From: Deltaproteobacteria bacterium
GTDB taxonomy: Bacteria; Desulfobacterota; Desulfuromonadia; Geobacterales; Pseudopelobacteraceae
Reading direction: 5' to 3'
Assembly (NCBI GenBank): GCA_021778115.1
Contig: JAJYCS010000002.1
Coordinates: 1 to 64,000, forward strand
DNA length: 64,000 nucleotides
Part shown: positions 48,092-60,000 of the stretch, in pieces
Layout of the letters: each line of letters starts with the position of its first letter
How positions within the stretch are numbered: the first letter of the stretch is position 1
Translations under genes and position numbers: made by a program
The notes under the pieces: model-generated
Databases searched by the model: none
Told to the model about the DNA's origin: nothing
What the model saw: only the letters and a program-made list of their open reading frames with translations

Positions 48092-48403
48092 CTACTTCTC
48101 CAGTGTCAGGCCGGCCCTGCGCCAGCCGGCCATATCACCATCCAGATAGCCGACCGCCAGGTAGCCCCGTTTGCGCAGTAGCTCACCAGCAAGCTGCGAG
48201 CGTCCTCCTGACTCACAGACCACCACCAGCGGGGCGCTGGTATCCCTGGGCAGCCCGCCGTTCAAGCGAAACATGAGCTTCCAGAGCGGTAGGTGCAGCG
48301 CGCCGGGGATATGCCCCATCCGGTATTCCATGCCGCTGCGTACATCCACCACCAGGGGCGGCGTCTTCGATTTCAACTGTTTCTGTAATTCTTTCGGTTG
48401 CAT
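48092..48403 (-). CDS. Rhodanese-like domain protein
   Basis: PLVVDVRSGMEYRMGHIPGALHLPL...VVVCESGGRSQLAGELL. Confidence 0.85.
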   Translation of the reverse strand: MQPKELQKQLKSKTPPLVVDVRSGMEYRMGHIPGALHLPLWKLMFRLNGGLPRDTSAPLVVVCESGGRSQLAGELLRKRGYLAVGYLDGDMAGWRRAGLTLEK

Positions 48404-48409
48404 ATAACC

Positions 48410-49801
<1,392 letters not shown>

Positions 49802-49865
49802 AAGTGACTCCTTTAGTCGGTTCAATGTAGTAGTAACTGTCTACTATGGAAGGGTCCAAAAAGCA

Positions 49866-49902
49866 AGCCGGGGTGCCCGCTTCTGGTGCGGATACCCCGG
49901 CT
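49866..49902 (-). terminator. Intrinsic terminator of the nitronate monooxygenase-like gene
   Basis: Minus strand AGCCGGGGTATCCGC-loop-GCGGGCACCCCGGCT followed by TGCTTTTTGG. Confidence 0.8.
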
Positions 49903-49922
49903 GTCATATAGCTCTGTCTTCC

Positions 49923-51008
49923 TTACGCCGCCTCTTGCAGTTCCTGCTCAGCGCCGAACAGCTCGTCGAAGATGGCCTGCACGGTGGTGATCCGGTCGGC
50001 CTTCCAGGCGTTGGTGCCGCAGAACACCAGGCCGGTCTCCACATCGCCGCGCTGGGCCCGATCCAGGGCGGTAACGATGCAGAACCGTTCCCCGGATTCC
50101 TTGTAGGTGCACTTTTTCAGGCAGCCCATCCGGCAGACGGTGTGGTGGTCCAGGTCGTACTGGCGGATTTTGGGGGTGCTGGTCAGGATGGCCCGGCCCG
50201 GCAGGCCGGCCGGCGACATCAGGAGACCGATATCCTCCTTGGTGCAGTTCAGGTAGGCCTGCTTGAACTCCGGTGCCGCATCACACTCCTCGGTACAGAC
50301 GAAACGGGAGGCCATCTGCACCCCATCGGCCCCTTCGGCCAGGGCATGCTCCAGGTCGGCCCGGTCCCAGATGCCGCCGGCGGCGATCACCGGGACGTCA
50401 CTGTGGTACTCTTCCAGAAAAAACTGTTTGATGGCGCGGACGGTGGCGTACTGGTCATATTCGCCGGTGCCGATATGCTCAAGCTTCTCCCCCAGATGGC
50501 CGCCAGCGGTATCCGGGTCCTCCACCACCACCGCGTCTGGCAGCCGGTGGTAGCGCTTTTCCCAAGTACGGGCGATCAGCTGGGCGGCCCGCAGTGACGA
50601 GGCGATCGGCACCAGGGCCACATCAGGGGCGTGTGCCGCCAGCTCGGGCAGCGAGAGCGGCAGGCCGGCCCCGCAGACCACCACCTGGGCTCCGGCCTCG
50701 ATGGCGGCCTTGACCAGGGCCTCGTAGTCGGAGAGCGCCACCATCACGTTGACGCCGATCACGCCGTCCGGCGCAATGGCCCGGGCCTTCCTGATCTCGG
50801 TCTGAAAGGCCTGCACCTCGGCCTGGAAGTAGTTGGCGCCGGTGTAGTGGTCGCTGTTCAGGGCGATGCCGGCCGCCGCCACCAGTCCTATGCCGCCGGC
50901 CTTGGCCACATGGCCGGCCAGCCGGCCGCCGGAGATCCGCACCCCCATGCCGCCCTGAATCAGCGGGTACGGGACGGTATGGTTGCCCAATTTCAACGGT
51001 TTGATCAT
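49923..51008 (-). CDS. Nitronate monooxygenase / FabK-like FMN protein
   Basis: ATG 51008 MIKPLKLGNHTVPYPLIQGGMGVRISGGRLAGHVAKAGGIGLVA; VIAAGGIWDRADLEHALAEGADGVQMASRF. Confidence 0.88.
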   Translation of the reverse strand: MIKPLKLGNHTVPYPLIQGGMGVRISGGRLAGHVAKAGGIGLVAAAGIALNSDHYTGANYFQAEVQAFQTEIRKARAIAPDGVIGVNVMVALSDYEALVKAAIEAGAQVVVCGAGLPLSLPELAAHAPDVALVPIASSLRAAQLIARTWEKRYHRLPDAVVVEDPDTAGGHLGEKLEHIGTGEYDQYATVRAIKQFFLEEYHSDVPVIAAGGIWDRADLEHALAEGADGVQMASRFVCTEECDAAPEFKQAYLNCTKEDIGLLMSPAGLPGRAILTSTPKIRQYDLDHHTVCRMGCLKKCTYKESGERFCIVTALDRAQRGDVETGLVFCGTNAWKADRITTVQAIFDELFGAEQELQEAA

Positions 51009-51230
51009 CCTCGTCACGGCCTCCTGCTTGGACTGGTTACCCTGTAGCATAGCAAGGCCGGGCGTCGACCGGTGTAATAGTTGTGTAAAAACGTTTATTT
51101 TAATGAAAAACCCCAAACCAACACCCCGCAATCCACCCCCCTCAAAAAGAAATAAGTCTTTATATTCCGAATACTTTTGTCTATAATCCGTCTTAATGAA
51201 TATATTTTCACTTTAAGCCAAGTCGCGGTT

Positions 51231-51426
51231 CTTGAGCATATACTTGAGCATATAGTTACGGGTTATGGGTCGGAGTTTACGGTTTTCAGGTGACCCGGGC
51301 TGTCGAATGGCAGCTCCCCTTAATGCCGTGACCGCCACCCCCATCTGTTGAAGAAACGCATCCCGGGTAGCTTATAGGAACGGCACCTTACAACAGGCGT
51401 CGGAAGTATCAGGTGACCCGAGCTGT
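51231..51426. repeat. Intergenic repeats: tandem 12-mer CTTGAGCATATA x2 (51231-51254) and direct repeat TCAGGTGACCCG(G/A)GCTGT (51286-51303; 51409-51426)
   Basis: Read directly from sequence. Confidence 0.8.
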
Positions 51427-51441
51427 TCAAAAGTGATATCG

Positions 51442-52197
51442 TCAAGAGCGGCTTCGGTACCATTGTTTCACCTTGCGTAGTGGCTTACAAGGGACTGTCC
51501 ATGGGTATGGCAGCAAACCGTTGACCAGCCAGGCCTTCCAGTCCATGGCGTGGGCCTGCAGTCGGCTGTTGAGGGAACGATTGCTGGCCCCCCCAGATCG
51601 CATGCTTACCAGCAGGTAAGGTAGGTAGGCTGCTTGGAGTCGATGACGTAACAGATAGCGCAGCATGAGCTCGTAGTCTGCTGCTGTACCAAGATCGAGC
51701 CGATAACCGCCATATTGCCGATACCATTGCCGCCTAACGAAGAAAGTCGGGTGTGGGGGCATCCAGCCAAAATACAGCTTACGCCGGGTCAGTTGGCCGG
51801 CGCGCCAGGAGCGGGTTACGCGGTTCGGATGGCATGCATCAACATAGACCAGATCACCATAGCAAGCATCGATGGTGCCAGTAGCAAAAACCGCCGCAAC
51901 TCTGGCCAAAACCTCACGGTCGGCATACTGATCATCGGCATGGAGAAAACCGACCACCTCGCCGGTGGCCAGGGCAAGTCCCTTATTCATCGCATCGTAC
52001 AGTCCCCGGTCCGGCTCGCTGAGCACCGTAGCAATCTTCTCCCGGTACGGTGCGAGTTGTGTGAGCGTCCCGTCGCAGGATCCTCCATCAATTACTAGGT
52101 ATTCGATATCAGGATAGCTTTGTTCACATACTGAGCGTGCTGTTGCTGCAATAGTCTCCTGGCTGTTCAGGCTGACGGTAATCACTGAGAGTTTCAC
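51442..52197 (-). CDS. Glycosyltransferase family 2 (WcaA/PGF-type)
   Basis: MKLSVITVSLNSQETIAATARSVCEQSYPDIEYLVIDGGSCDGT. Confidence 0.9.
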   Translation of the reverse strand: MKLSVITVSLNSQETIAATARSVCEQSYPDIEYLVIDGGSCDGTLTQLAPYREKIATVLSEPDRGLYDAMNKGLALATGEVVGFLHADDQYADREVLARVAAVFATGTIDACYGDLVYVDACHPNRVTRSWRAGQLTRRKLYFGWMPPHPTFFVRRQWYRQYGGYRLDLGTAADYELMLRYLLRHRLQAAYLPYLLVSMRSGGASNRSLNSRLQAHAMDWKAWLVNGLLPYPWTVPCKPLRKVKQWYRSRS

Positions 52198-52203
52198 ACC
52201 TGG

Positions 52204-52932
52204 TCACCGCCTCTGCTCAAAGATACGCTGCATCAGGCTGCGCAGCAGCTGGTAGCGCAGCATGATCTTCTGCCACAAGGAATAACTGCTGCGGCCAGCT
52301 GCTGTCGAGGCGGCACCATTGTGGCGCCGGTAAGCCACAAGCTGTTCAGGATAAAAACAGGTCTGACCATACCATTCGGCCACCAGGCCAAGCCAGATAT
52401 CGTGCATAGGGACAGATGGAGGAATAGGTCGGGCGTTTTCCAGTAATGTGCGACGGAAGGCCATGCAGCAGCCGAGGTAGGAGTTACGTATAAAGTTAGC
52501 CCAGAAACCGGGCCGTGAGTGGTGTTGGGCAAAAAAGGAAGGAGCGATCTCAATTCCCTCCTCGTCAATGAGAGTGCAGTCGCTCACCACGAGATCAAAG
52601 CTCTGGAGCAGCTGTACGACGGTTGTTATTTTATCCCGGTGCCAGATGTCATCTTGGTCGGCAAGGAAGATGAAATTATGACGTGCGTGCGCGAGGGTAC
52701 AGTCAAAGTTGGAAACGGGGCTTCGAGGGGCGGTGGATCGTTCTAAGAGTCTGATGCGGGGGTCAGCAAAGGCTTTGATGAGATCCACCGTTTCGTCCGT
52801 AGACTGGTCATCGGAGACAATCACCTCATCATCGGCATGCAGCTGACACATAATTGACCTGAGCTGTTCTCCGATAAAACGAGCGCCGTTGAAAGTAGCC
52901 ATGCAGACCGATACCGGTGGTCGTTCAGGCAT
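52204..52932 (-). CDS. Glycosyltransferase family 2
   Basis: VSVCMATFNGARFIGEQLRSI...VIVSDDQSTDET...FLADQDDIWHRDKI. Confidence 0.9.
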   Translation of the reverse strand: MPERPPVSVCMATFNGARFIGEQLRSIMCQLHADDEVIVSDDQSTDETVDLIKAFADPRIRLLERSTAPRSPVSNFDCTLAHARHNFIFLADQDDIWHRDKITTVVQLLQSFDLVVSDCTLIDEEGIEIAPSFFAQHHSRPGFWANFIRNSYLGCCMAFRRTLLENARPIPPSVPMHDIWLGLVAEWYGQTCFYPEQLVAYRRHNGAASTAAGRSSYSLWQKIMLRYQLLRSLMQRIFEQRR

Positions 52933-53875
52933 AAAAATACAAGCTCACAGTACGGTACCACGCCTGCTTATGAATACCATGCCGGGCCAATACAAACTTC
53001 CTAAAAAAAGGACTATACGCCGACAATTGGGCATAGTCTTGGATAACCCGCCTATTTGCCGTTGAAATATCAACGTCATAACGCTGTAACAACGCAGCGG
53101 CCTGTTTTTGTGTGGCACCTAATTCTCGCCGTATCATCTCCCCATTCGTCCCTAGCCTATCCAACATCAGCTTCCACCAGGCACGCGCCCCCACATCATT
53201 ATGGTGATGTTGTCTATAGAGGACTGTTGATGAGTGTAGTCCGCTCATATGACCGCCAAAGGCGGCTACCGTCAAAGCAAACCACCAGTCGTGCATCAAT
53301 GGCCCTTGTTCAGGCATCGGCATCACCAACTTGAGAGCAGCCCGATTCACCATCATCGTGCATCCGGTTACGATATTTTGTGCCAAAAGCACCTGCAAAT
53401 GGTTAACTGGCGGCTTCATCTGCTGATATCGCCAGAAAGAAGGGGCTATTTCGGTTCCATCTTTTGCGACAACCTTAAGGTCAGTATAGACAAGACATGG
53501 CCGATCATTACCGTATGCCCCTTCAAGTCGCTGCATCTCAGACAGAGTCATGTGAATCTTGTCAGGCAGCCAGACATCATCCTGATCGCAAAACATCAGA
53601 TAATCGCCACCCACAAACTCCAGCAGACGGACAAAGTTCTTACAGGCCCCCAACTTGTTGCCAGCGGATCGTACCATGCGTACAGGAAAAGGGCTTGTTG
53701 CAGCAAAATCATCTAGTATCCTACAGGTGTCATCCTGCGATACATCATCCCCGACAATCAATTCGTTGGGCAATAACGTCTGCTCAGCCAGTGATGCTAA
53801 CTGTTCCCTCAAGTAAAGAGCACCATTACAGGTAGCAAGTATGATGCTTACACCGGGGACTTGCACTATTGACAT
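52925..53875 (-). CDS. Glycosyltransferase family 2
   Basis: VSIILATCNGALYLREQLASLAEQTLLPNELIVGDDVSQDDT...FCDQDDVWLPDKI. Confidence 0.9.
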   Translation of the reverse strand: MSIVQVPGVSIILATCNGALYLREQLASLAEQTLLPNELIVGDDVSQDDTCRILDDFAATSPFPVRMVRSAGNKLGACKNFVRLLEFVGGDYLMFCDQDDVWLPDKIHMTLSEMQRLEGAYGNDRPCLVYTDLKVVAKDGTEIAPSFWRYQQMKPPVNHLQVLLAQNIVTGCTMMVNRAALKLVMPMPEQGPLMHDWWFALTVAAFGGHMSGLHSSTVLYRQHHHNDVGARAWWKLMLDRLGTNGEMIRRELGATQKQAAALLQRYDVDISTANRRVIQDYAQLSAYSPFFRKFVLARHGIHKQAWYRTVSLYFYA

Positions 53876-53942
53876 CCTCCTTGGTCTGAAAGCCTGAGAT
53901 TCCTGCGGTGCTTAGGTCCGGCATTGAGCCGCCCCCAGATCC

Positions 53943-54869
53943 TTAGCAGCAAAGCAGTGAGTCACGTACCTTTGCCATGCCGACAGCCAGCGGCACCAAG
54001 GGTTGCCAGCCCAACTCTCGTCGAGCCAGGGTGATATCAAGAATATTGACGGGTACATCGCAGACCCGTGCTGGCAGATAGGTGCAATTGATCGCATTTC
54101 CGAGCAGGAGACGTAGATGGTCCAGCAGATCGTTGAGGCTGTGGCCGGTGCCGCTGCCAATATTAAATATTCGTTTTGTGCCCGTGTAGTCGATGGTCGT
54201 CAGTATGGCGTTGATTACGTCGTCGATATAAAGGTAGTCGCGCACCACTGTGCCGTCGCCCCATATTTCCAACTGTTCGTGCTGTAAGGCTTTGTGGAGA
54301 AACACGGGGATGACACCTTGACCTGAATGCAGGGACTGCTGCTCGCCATAGGGATTGGCCAGACGTAGGATGCGATAGTCGAGACCATGCAGGTAGCGGT
54401 AGAGGGCCAGATACTTTTCAATGGCCAGCTTACCGATACCATAGGCGCAAACCGGATTGGTTGGATGTTCCTCATTGATAGGAATGGTGCGTGGAATACC
54501 GTATACTGTACCACCGGAAGAGATGAAGACAATACGTGGCGGTTTAGGCTGCTTTCGTATGAGATCAAACAACTGCAGGCTTCCCCCTACATTACCATGC
54601 AGGTCGTACAGAGGGTTCTCATTGGATGTTCGTGGTAAGGTGGTGCTGACCAGATGAACGACGAGATCGGTCTCTGCCAGTGCAGTTGTGAGATCCGCAG
54701 TATTGGTGAAGTCTCCTGCCTGCCAGGTGACCCCGGCAATAGCCGGCCAATCGACCCGTCCTCCGGCCGGCAGCAGGTCAAGAGAGGTGACCGCATGGCC
54801 AGCCGCAATCAGAGCTGCACAGAGATGTCGACCGATAAAGCCGGCGCCACCGAGAACGAGGGTATTCAT
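53943..54869 (-). CDS. NAD-dependent epimerase/dehydratase (extended SDR)
   Basis: MNTLVLGGAGFIGRHLCAALIAAGH; Tyr/Lys motif YGIGKLAIEK. Confidence 0.9.
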   Translation of the reverse strand: MNTLVLGGAGFIGRHLCAALIAAGHAVTSLDLLPAGGRVDWPAIAGVTWQAGDFTNTADLTTALAETDLVVHLVSTTLPRTSNENPLYDLHGNVGGSLQLFDLIRKQPKPPRIVFISSGGTVYGIPRTIPINEEHPTNPVCAYGIGKLAIEKYLALYRYLHGLDYRILRLANPYGEQQSLHSGQGVIPVFLHKALQHEQLEIWGDGTVVRDYLYIDDVINAILTTIDYTGTKRIFNIGSGTGHSLNDLLDHLRLLLGNAINCTYLPARVCDVPVNILDITLARRELGWQPLVPLAVGMAKVRDSLLCC

Positions 54870-56125
54870 TGGGCCGCCTTCTGTCGGATGGTTTCGAGAT
54901 GGGTTTCGACCTGACCGATCATCCGGGAGAAGGTAAAGGTGCTGGCATACTGACGTGCCTGTGTAGCAACACGGGTACGCAGCGGGTGGTCTTGTGCGAG
55001 CCTGATTGTCTGTGCAGCCAGTTGAGATGCGAGCCCTTTCCCAAAGAGCATGCCGGTAATGCCGTTTGTAATGATCTCTGGATTGCCCCCCACTGTAGAG
55101 GCCACGGTGGGGATCCCAGCCTGTAGGGCATGGATGAGCGTCAGTGAAAACGGTTCATAAAGTGAGGGGAAAAGATAGAGATCATGAGTCTGGAACAATT
55201 GAAACAGATCGGTTTCGGGGACGGCAGGGGCAAAGGTGACCGCTGATGTGAGTCCCAACTCTTGGATCCGGTTGCGTAGTTGTGCAAGATAGGGTTGATC
55301 GCGGTCATCTCCCACAATGGAAAGTTCTACCTGTAGCATAGGTAACCCCTTTATGATCTGGGGCAAGGCTTCGATAATGGTATGGCATCCTTTGATTTCC
55401 ACGACGCGTCCGGCGAACAACAGCCGCAATTTCCCCTCATAGAGAAGACGAGAACGGTCGGCAAACGGCATGGGAGCAGCCAGAGGCGCGGTAACGCCAT
55501 GGTGAATGATCGTGCTCTCGGTGAATCTGAACCCGGCGTCATGGTAAAGTTGCTGCATGAAGTGGCTGGCAAAGATGGCGGAACCGCGCAATGGCGGGAT
55601 AGTTGTCAGCGCACCGGCAAAAGTTCTTTTTATGCGTCGTAGTAATGCGGTCAAACCTGGAGGGCGCCCATATACCTCATGGCTGAAGTATTGGGCGATG
55701 AAGTTGCCGTTGTAGAAGGCAATCAGCCAATTGTCGGTCAGGAGATAGACAAGTCGTCGGCCTGAGCGTTCCAGTGCGGTCAGCAACGACACATCGTAAA
55801 AATGGAGATTCCAGACAAAGACGAGGTCGGGGTCCTGTTCAGCGAGGACCTGGTTAAGCAGCTCGACGTTGTGCTTGTTAATTGCATCCCGGTCTTCTGC
55901 CGATGGGGTGAAGGGCTGGTAGATATTTCCGTTAGTGGCCAGGAGGGTGAGAGAGCGTAGCACCTGCTGGTTGGCGTAGTCAGCCTGCTTATCACCGTAG
56001 CTGCTGGTCAGTACAACAACAGTGTGTCCCTTTGCGGCCAAGGAACACATAACCTCGAAGCAGAGAATTTCGTAACCGCCTACGGCGTTTGGTGGATATA
56101 GGTTGCTGAGCGCTAAAATTTTCAT
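54866..56125 (-). CDS. Glycosyltransferase family 4
   Basis: MKILALSNLYPPNAVGGYEILCFE...LRLLFAGRVVEIKGCHTIIEALP...LFPSLYEPFSLTLIHALQAGIPTVAS. Confidence 0.92.
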   Translation of the reverse strand: MKILALSNLYPPNAVGGYEILCFEVMCSLAAKGHTVVVLTSSYGDKQADYANQQVLRSLTLLATNGNIYQPFTPSAEDRDAINKHNVELLNQVLAEQDPDLVFVWNLHFYDVSLLTALERSGRRLVYLLTDNWLIAFYNGNFIAQYFSHEVYGRPPGLTALLRRIKRTFAGALTTIPPLRGSAIFASHFMQQLYHDAGFRFTESTIIHHGVTAPLAAPMPFADRSRLLYEGKLRLLFAGRVVEIKGCHTIIEALPQIIKGLPMLQVELSIVGDDRDQPYLAQLRNRIQELGLTSAVTFAPAVPETDLFQLFQTHDLYLFPSLYEPFSLTLIHALQAGIPTVASTVGGNPEIITNGITGMLFGKGLASQLAAQTIRLAQDHPLRTRVATQARQYASTFTFSRMIGQVETHLETIRQKAAQ

Positions 56126-57030
56126 CGTACGGCTCCTGCCAGGAATCGTCGGAAGGCCTCGTCATCTTGCCAACTATCGACTTTGAGTCTGTCTGCCGGC
56201 AGCTGTTGCTGATAATATTTGAAGAAGAACAAGAGTAGACGGGTCAGGTTGTGGCGTTCGGTGATGTTGGCCAGCCGTGCAAGATACTGCCAATCCTCTG
56301 CAGCACCTATTTGCCAGGCAAAAAAAGCCACGACGGCTGCCCACTCTTGTTTGACCTTCAAGGTGCCTTCGCTGATAGTATTTGCTGCATGGATGCGATA
56401 GTGCAGCAGCGGTTGTTCCAGCAATTTTATCTTTTGGCCATGCAGGAGTAGGCGAAGAAAAAAGTCAAGGTCATGGGCGTAGCGCAGGTTGGCGAAATGT
56501 CCTACCTCGTCGAAAACGGCTCGCCGAATGAAGAGATTGGAGGTGGTCATCAGGAAATTGCCGTTGATAAGCGCCAACGCCAGATCCTGTTCGTGACGAT
56601 AGAAGGTCAGCGCTTCTTCATACCATGTATTGCGGCATGGTTTCCCTTGCGCATCCAAGAACGTCAGCGCCGAACACACCGCTGCCGTGCCGGGCATCTG
56701 TGCCATGGCCTGCATACAGGTCTCAAAGCGCTGGGGGTGGTAGCAATCGTCGGAATTGAGGATGGCGATGTAGGTGCCACTGGCTCGTTTAAGGCCGGCA
56801 TTGATCGTGGCATGGGCCCCCTGGTTGGGGTGTGACCAGGCGATGATGCGGGGGTCATGCTGAGCTCGTGCCTGCACCCGTTGGAAAGAACCGTCAGTAG
56901 AACCGTCATCCACTATGATAATCTCACAAGGCGCAATCGTCTGGGCCATGATGCTATCGAGCGCAGCGTCAATAAACTTTTCGTGATTATAAAGCGGTAT
57001 TACGACCGATATGGTGGTGTCTGGAGGCAC
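56122..57030 (-). CDS. Glycosyltransferase family 2
   Basis: ISVVIPLYNHEKFIDAALDSIMAQTIAPCEIIIVDDGSTDGS. Confidence 0.92.
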   Translation of the reverse strand: MPPDTTISVVIPLYNHEKFIDAALDSIMAQTIAPCEIIIVDDGSTDGSFQRVQARAQHDPRIIAWSHPNQGAHATINAGLKRASGTYIAILNSDDCYHPQRFETCMQAMAQMPGTAAVCSALTFLDAQGKPCRNTWYEEALTFYRHEQDLALALINGNFLMTTSNLFIRRAVFDEVGHFANLRYAHDLDFFLRLLLHGQKIKLLEQPLLHYRIHAANTISEGTLKVKQEWAAVVAFFAWQIGAAEDWQYLARLANITERHNLTRLLLFFFKYYQQQLPADRLKVDSWQDDEAFRRFLAGAVR

Positions 57031-57050
57031 GCAGCTTCTCTCAAATATCT

Positions 57051-60000
57051 TTATTTTAGTGCCCGGAAAAGGAGCTGTTCACCCCCCAGATAGCCAAAAT
57101 GTTCCGACCAATAGCCATAGGCCACTACGTCCCGGAAACCTAACTCACGCAACTCGTCCAACAGTTTCCAGCCGAAGTGGTAAAAACAGAGGCATCCATC
57201 GTTATTGAGCGGATCACCGTGGTATTCGGGGGGGAGCAGATGGTGGATCTGCCCGGTTTCATCAAGTTTGGCCCGTATGGTATGGTTGGCTGCACGGTGG
57301 TCAAAAGGCACCGTAAAGAACAGGGTACCACCCGGCTTCAGGCAACGCAGACATTCCTGAAATGCTTGCCGATAGTTGGGAATATGTTCTATCACGTCAA
57401 AGGAGAGAATGGTATCGAGACATTCATTGGCAAATGAGAGGGCCGTGAGGTTCTCGTTGCGCAGACCGGTGTGATCTACCCCGCCAGGTGGCACGGTGTC
57501 CCCTAGATATTCACTGCCGATCACCTGTGCATAGTTGCGTTGGAACCAGGCGAAGAGGGTTGTCGTTTGTTCGGTCAGGTAGATGCGGCTCTCCGGAGTT
57601 GGGGCACCCAGTAAATGGAAGAGATGGATCGCGGCCCGCATTCTGTTGTTGAGGTGGCATTCCGGGCATACAACCCGTTCGCGCCAATTGGGAACAATGC
57701 TGCCATCCGGCTGTGGGAAGCCATACTTGAGGTCGCTGTGGAAGGACATTTCACCTCCGCAGACGAAGCAAAAACCATGGGTGACTATCGGTTCGTTGGC
57801 GCTAGCCAGGTTGGTTTCCGTCTCGTGGTAATATTGTCGTAGCAGGGTGCGGTCCGGATGTTGATATGCATCTTGAGAAGCAAGTCGTTCTAGATATAAT
57901 CCGTTCCTCGGCGGGTTCGGCAGCATATTTTTGAAAATTCGTTCAAAGCCCTGGGCTGCCGCATCCAGTGAGAACTTCCGGTGCGCCAGTTCTCGGCCGC
58001 CCCTAGATAGGCGCTCCCATAAATTTTGATCATGGTGCAGTGTCAGTACGGCATCGGCAAATGACCTCGGTGTATCGGCCACCAGAACCTGTTGGCCCGG
58101 CACCGCCCCCATCCCCTCGACGGCGATTGAGGTGCCGATGCATGGGACACCATAGGACATGCTGGTAACCAGCTTGCCTTTGACGCCGGCACCAAAGCGC
58201 AAGGGGTTGACCGATATCCTGACTTTATGCATCAGCTCGGTCAGATCAGGTACAAAACCGTGTATGACTAAGCAGTTACTCGTAAGTGCGATCAGTTCAG
58301 GGGGAGGATTGCTCCCCACTACGTGAAAAATAAGATTGGGATCTTGAGCTGTGATCAGTGGCATAATCTCCCGGACAAAATAGATCACAGCATCCACATT
58401 GGGTTGGTGCTCATAGCCACCGATAAAGATCAGCCCGGACCGTTCCCCGAACCCAGCCTCACAAGCAAAGGATTCACTGACCACGGGGATTACCTCGACG
58501 TATAGCCTCGGATTTTCCGCCAGCAGCGTGTTGCGTTCCTGCTCACTCACGACAATGGTACAGTCCACCGCTGCTGCAATACCTAACTCCTGCTCCTTGC
58601 GCCAGCGCGCATGCGCAAAAAGTTCCTCCCGCTGCGGCTCCCGCTGTTCTAGTGCTGCTTGGCGCTCTTCGCGGACATAATGCAGATCGTGGGTTTCGTA
58701 AAGCAGGCGAGCTTGGGGACAATGTGTGCGCAGCAACGGCAGCATTGCTGCGGTGAGATCAGGCCGACACGAGAGGATTAGGTCATATGAGGCACCTTCC
58801 ACAACGAGATGTTCATACAGGGAGTGCACCATCGGGATATGTAGGCATTGCACGCCCATGGCCTGCAATGCCGGGGTGTAATCAGGGTCATAGGCCAGAT
58901 CGGCCGGGAAAAAGGTCAGGGCGTAGCCTCGTTCACGGAAGATCCGAATAAAGTTGAAGATCATCACCGAACCGGCATCTTGGTTGGGCCGGGGGACAGA
59001 ACGCTCCAGCAACAGTATTCTCACCGGTGCCTCATCCATTGCCCTCCGGGTAAAGGGGGTAACTTGAGAGGCAGTCGCCATCGGGTTTGTCGGATGTTCG
59101 TATGCCGCAGGATGTAGTCCGGGCAGGGAGTTCCGATAATACCACCCGCGCAGAATAGCCTTACGGGAGGGGGAAAGGGGTAGTCGTCGGTACGCATGGT
59201 GCAACGTTTCCAACAGGTAGTGACGCATCTCTCGGGCAAGTCGGCCGGCCCAGCGTACTGGCCTTGTCATACGCCAGGAGCGAGAGGCATACATCGCCTC
59301 CAGTTCAGCCTGTCTCATCGCCTGGGCATCCCTTGACTGGTTTAACTGTTCCGTCAGCCGTCCTTCCGTTTCCGTCAGCCGCCCTTCCGTTTCCGCCAGC
59401 CGTCCTTCCGTTTCTGTCAGCCGTCCTTCCGTCTCCGTCAGCCGTCCTTCCGTCTCCGTCAGCCGTCCTTCCGTCTCCGTCAGCCGCCCTTCCGTTTCTG
59501 TCAGCCGTCCTTCCGTTTCTGTCAGCCGTCCTTCCGTCTCCGTCAGCCGTCGGTTGTGGTAGTCTAAACATGCTTGCAGATCATAGACAGTCTGGTGATG
59601 GAGGTCGGCGACCGCCTTCCATTCAGTCGGAGTGAGCAGATGGAGCCATTTTCTAAAGAGGTCTTCAGCCGCATGCGCCACCGTATCGGCATCGGGAGCA
59701 AGTGGCGATACAGCCGAATCTCCCCCTAGATAATATGTGGCGGTAATCCGATCAACAAAGTGGAAAGGGGCAATGCGTGACGCCTGGAGCCAGAAATCCC
59801 AATCTTCATAGCAGGTAAGAGTTTCGTCGAACCGAACTCCTTTTTTCAAAAGGGAAGCGGGAAACAGTACGGCATGGATTGGGATGACGTTTCCCAAGAG
59901 AAGTTTTGGGAAGTGTACTGTTGACTCGTTAAAGGTTTTGAGAACCGTCCGGGCGTTGTCATGACGTCTCAGTCCTTTTACGCCGCTATATACCACCACG

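Noticed and set aside
51231-51426. CRISPR-like repeats
   Set aside because: Only two copies of each repeat, unequal spacing, no cas genes.
59264-59635. Repeat-protein ORFs (SAVLPFPSA... and DGDGRTADG...) in the other frames of the 21-bp repeat
   Set aside because: A 21-bp repeat with no stops gives repeats in several frames; only the minus frame with TETEGRL lies in a long enzyme ORF.
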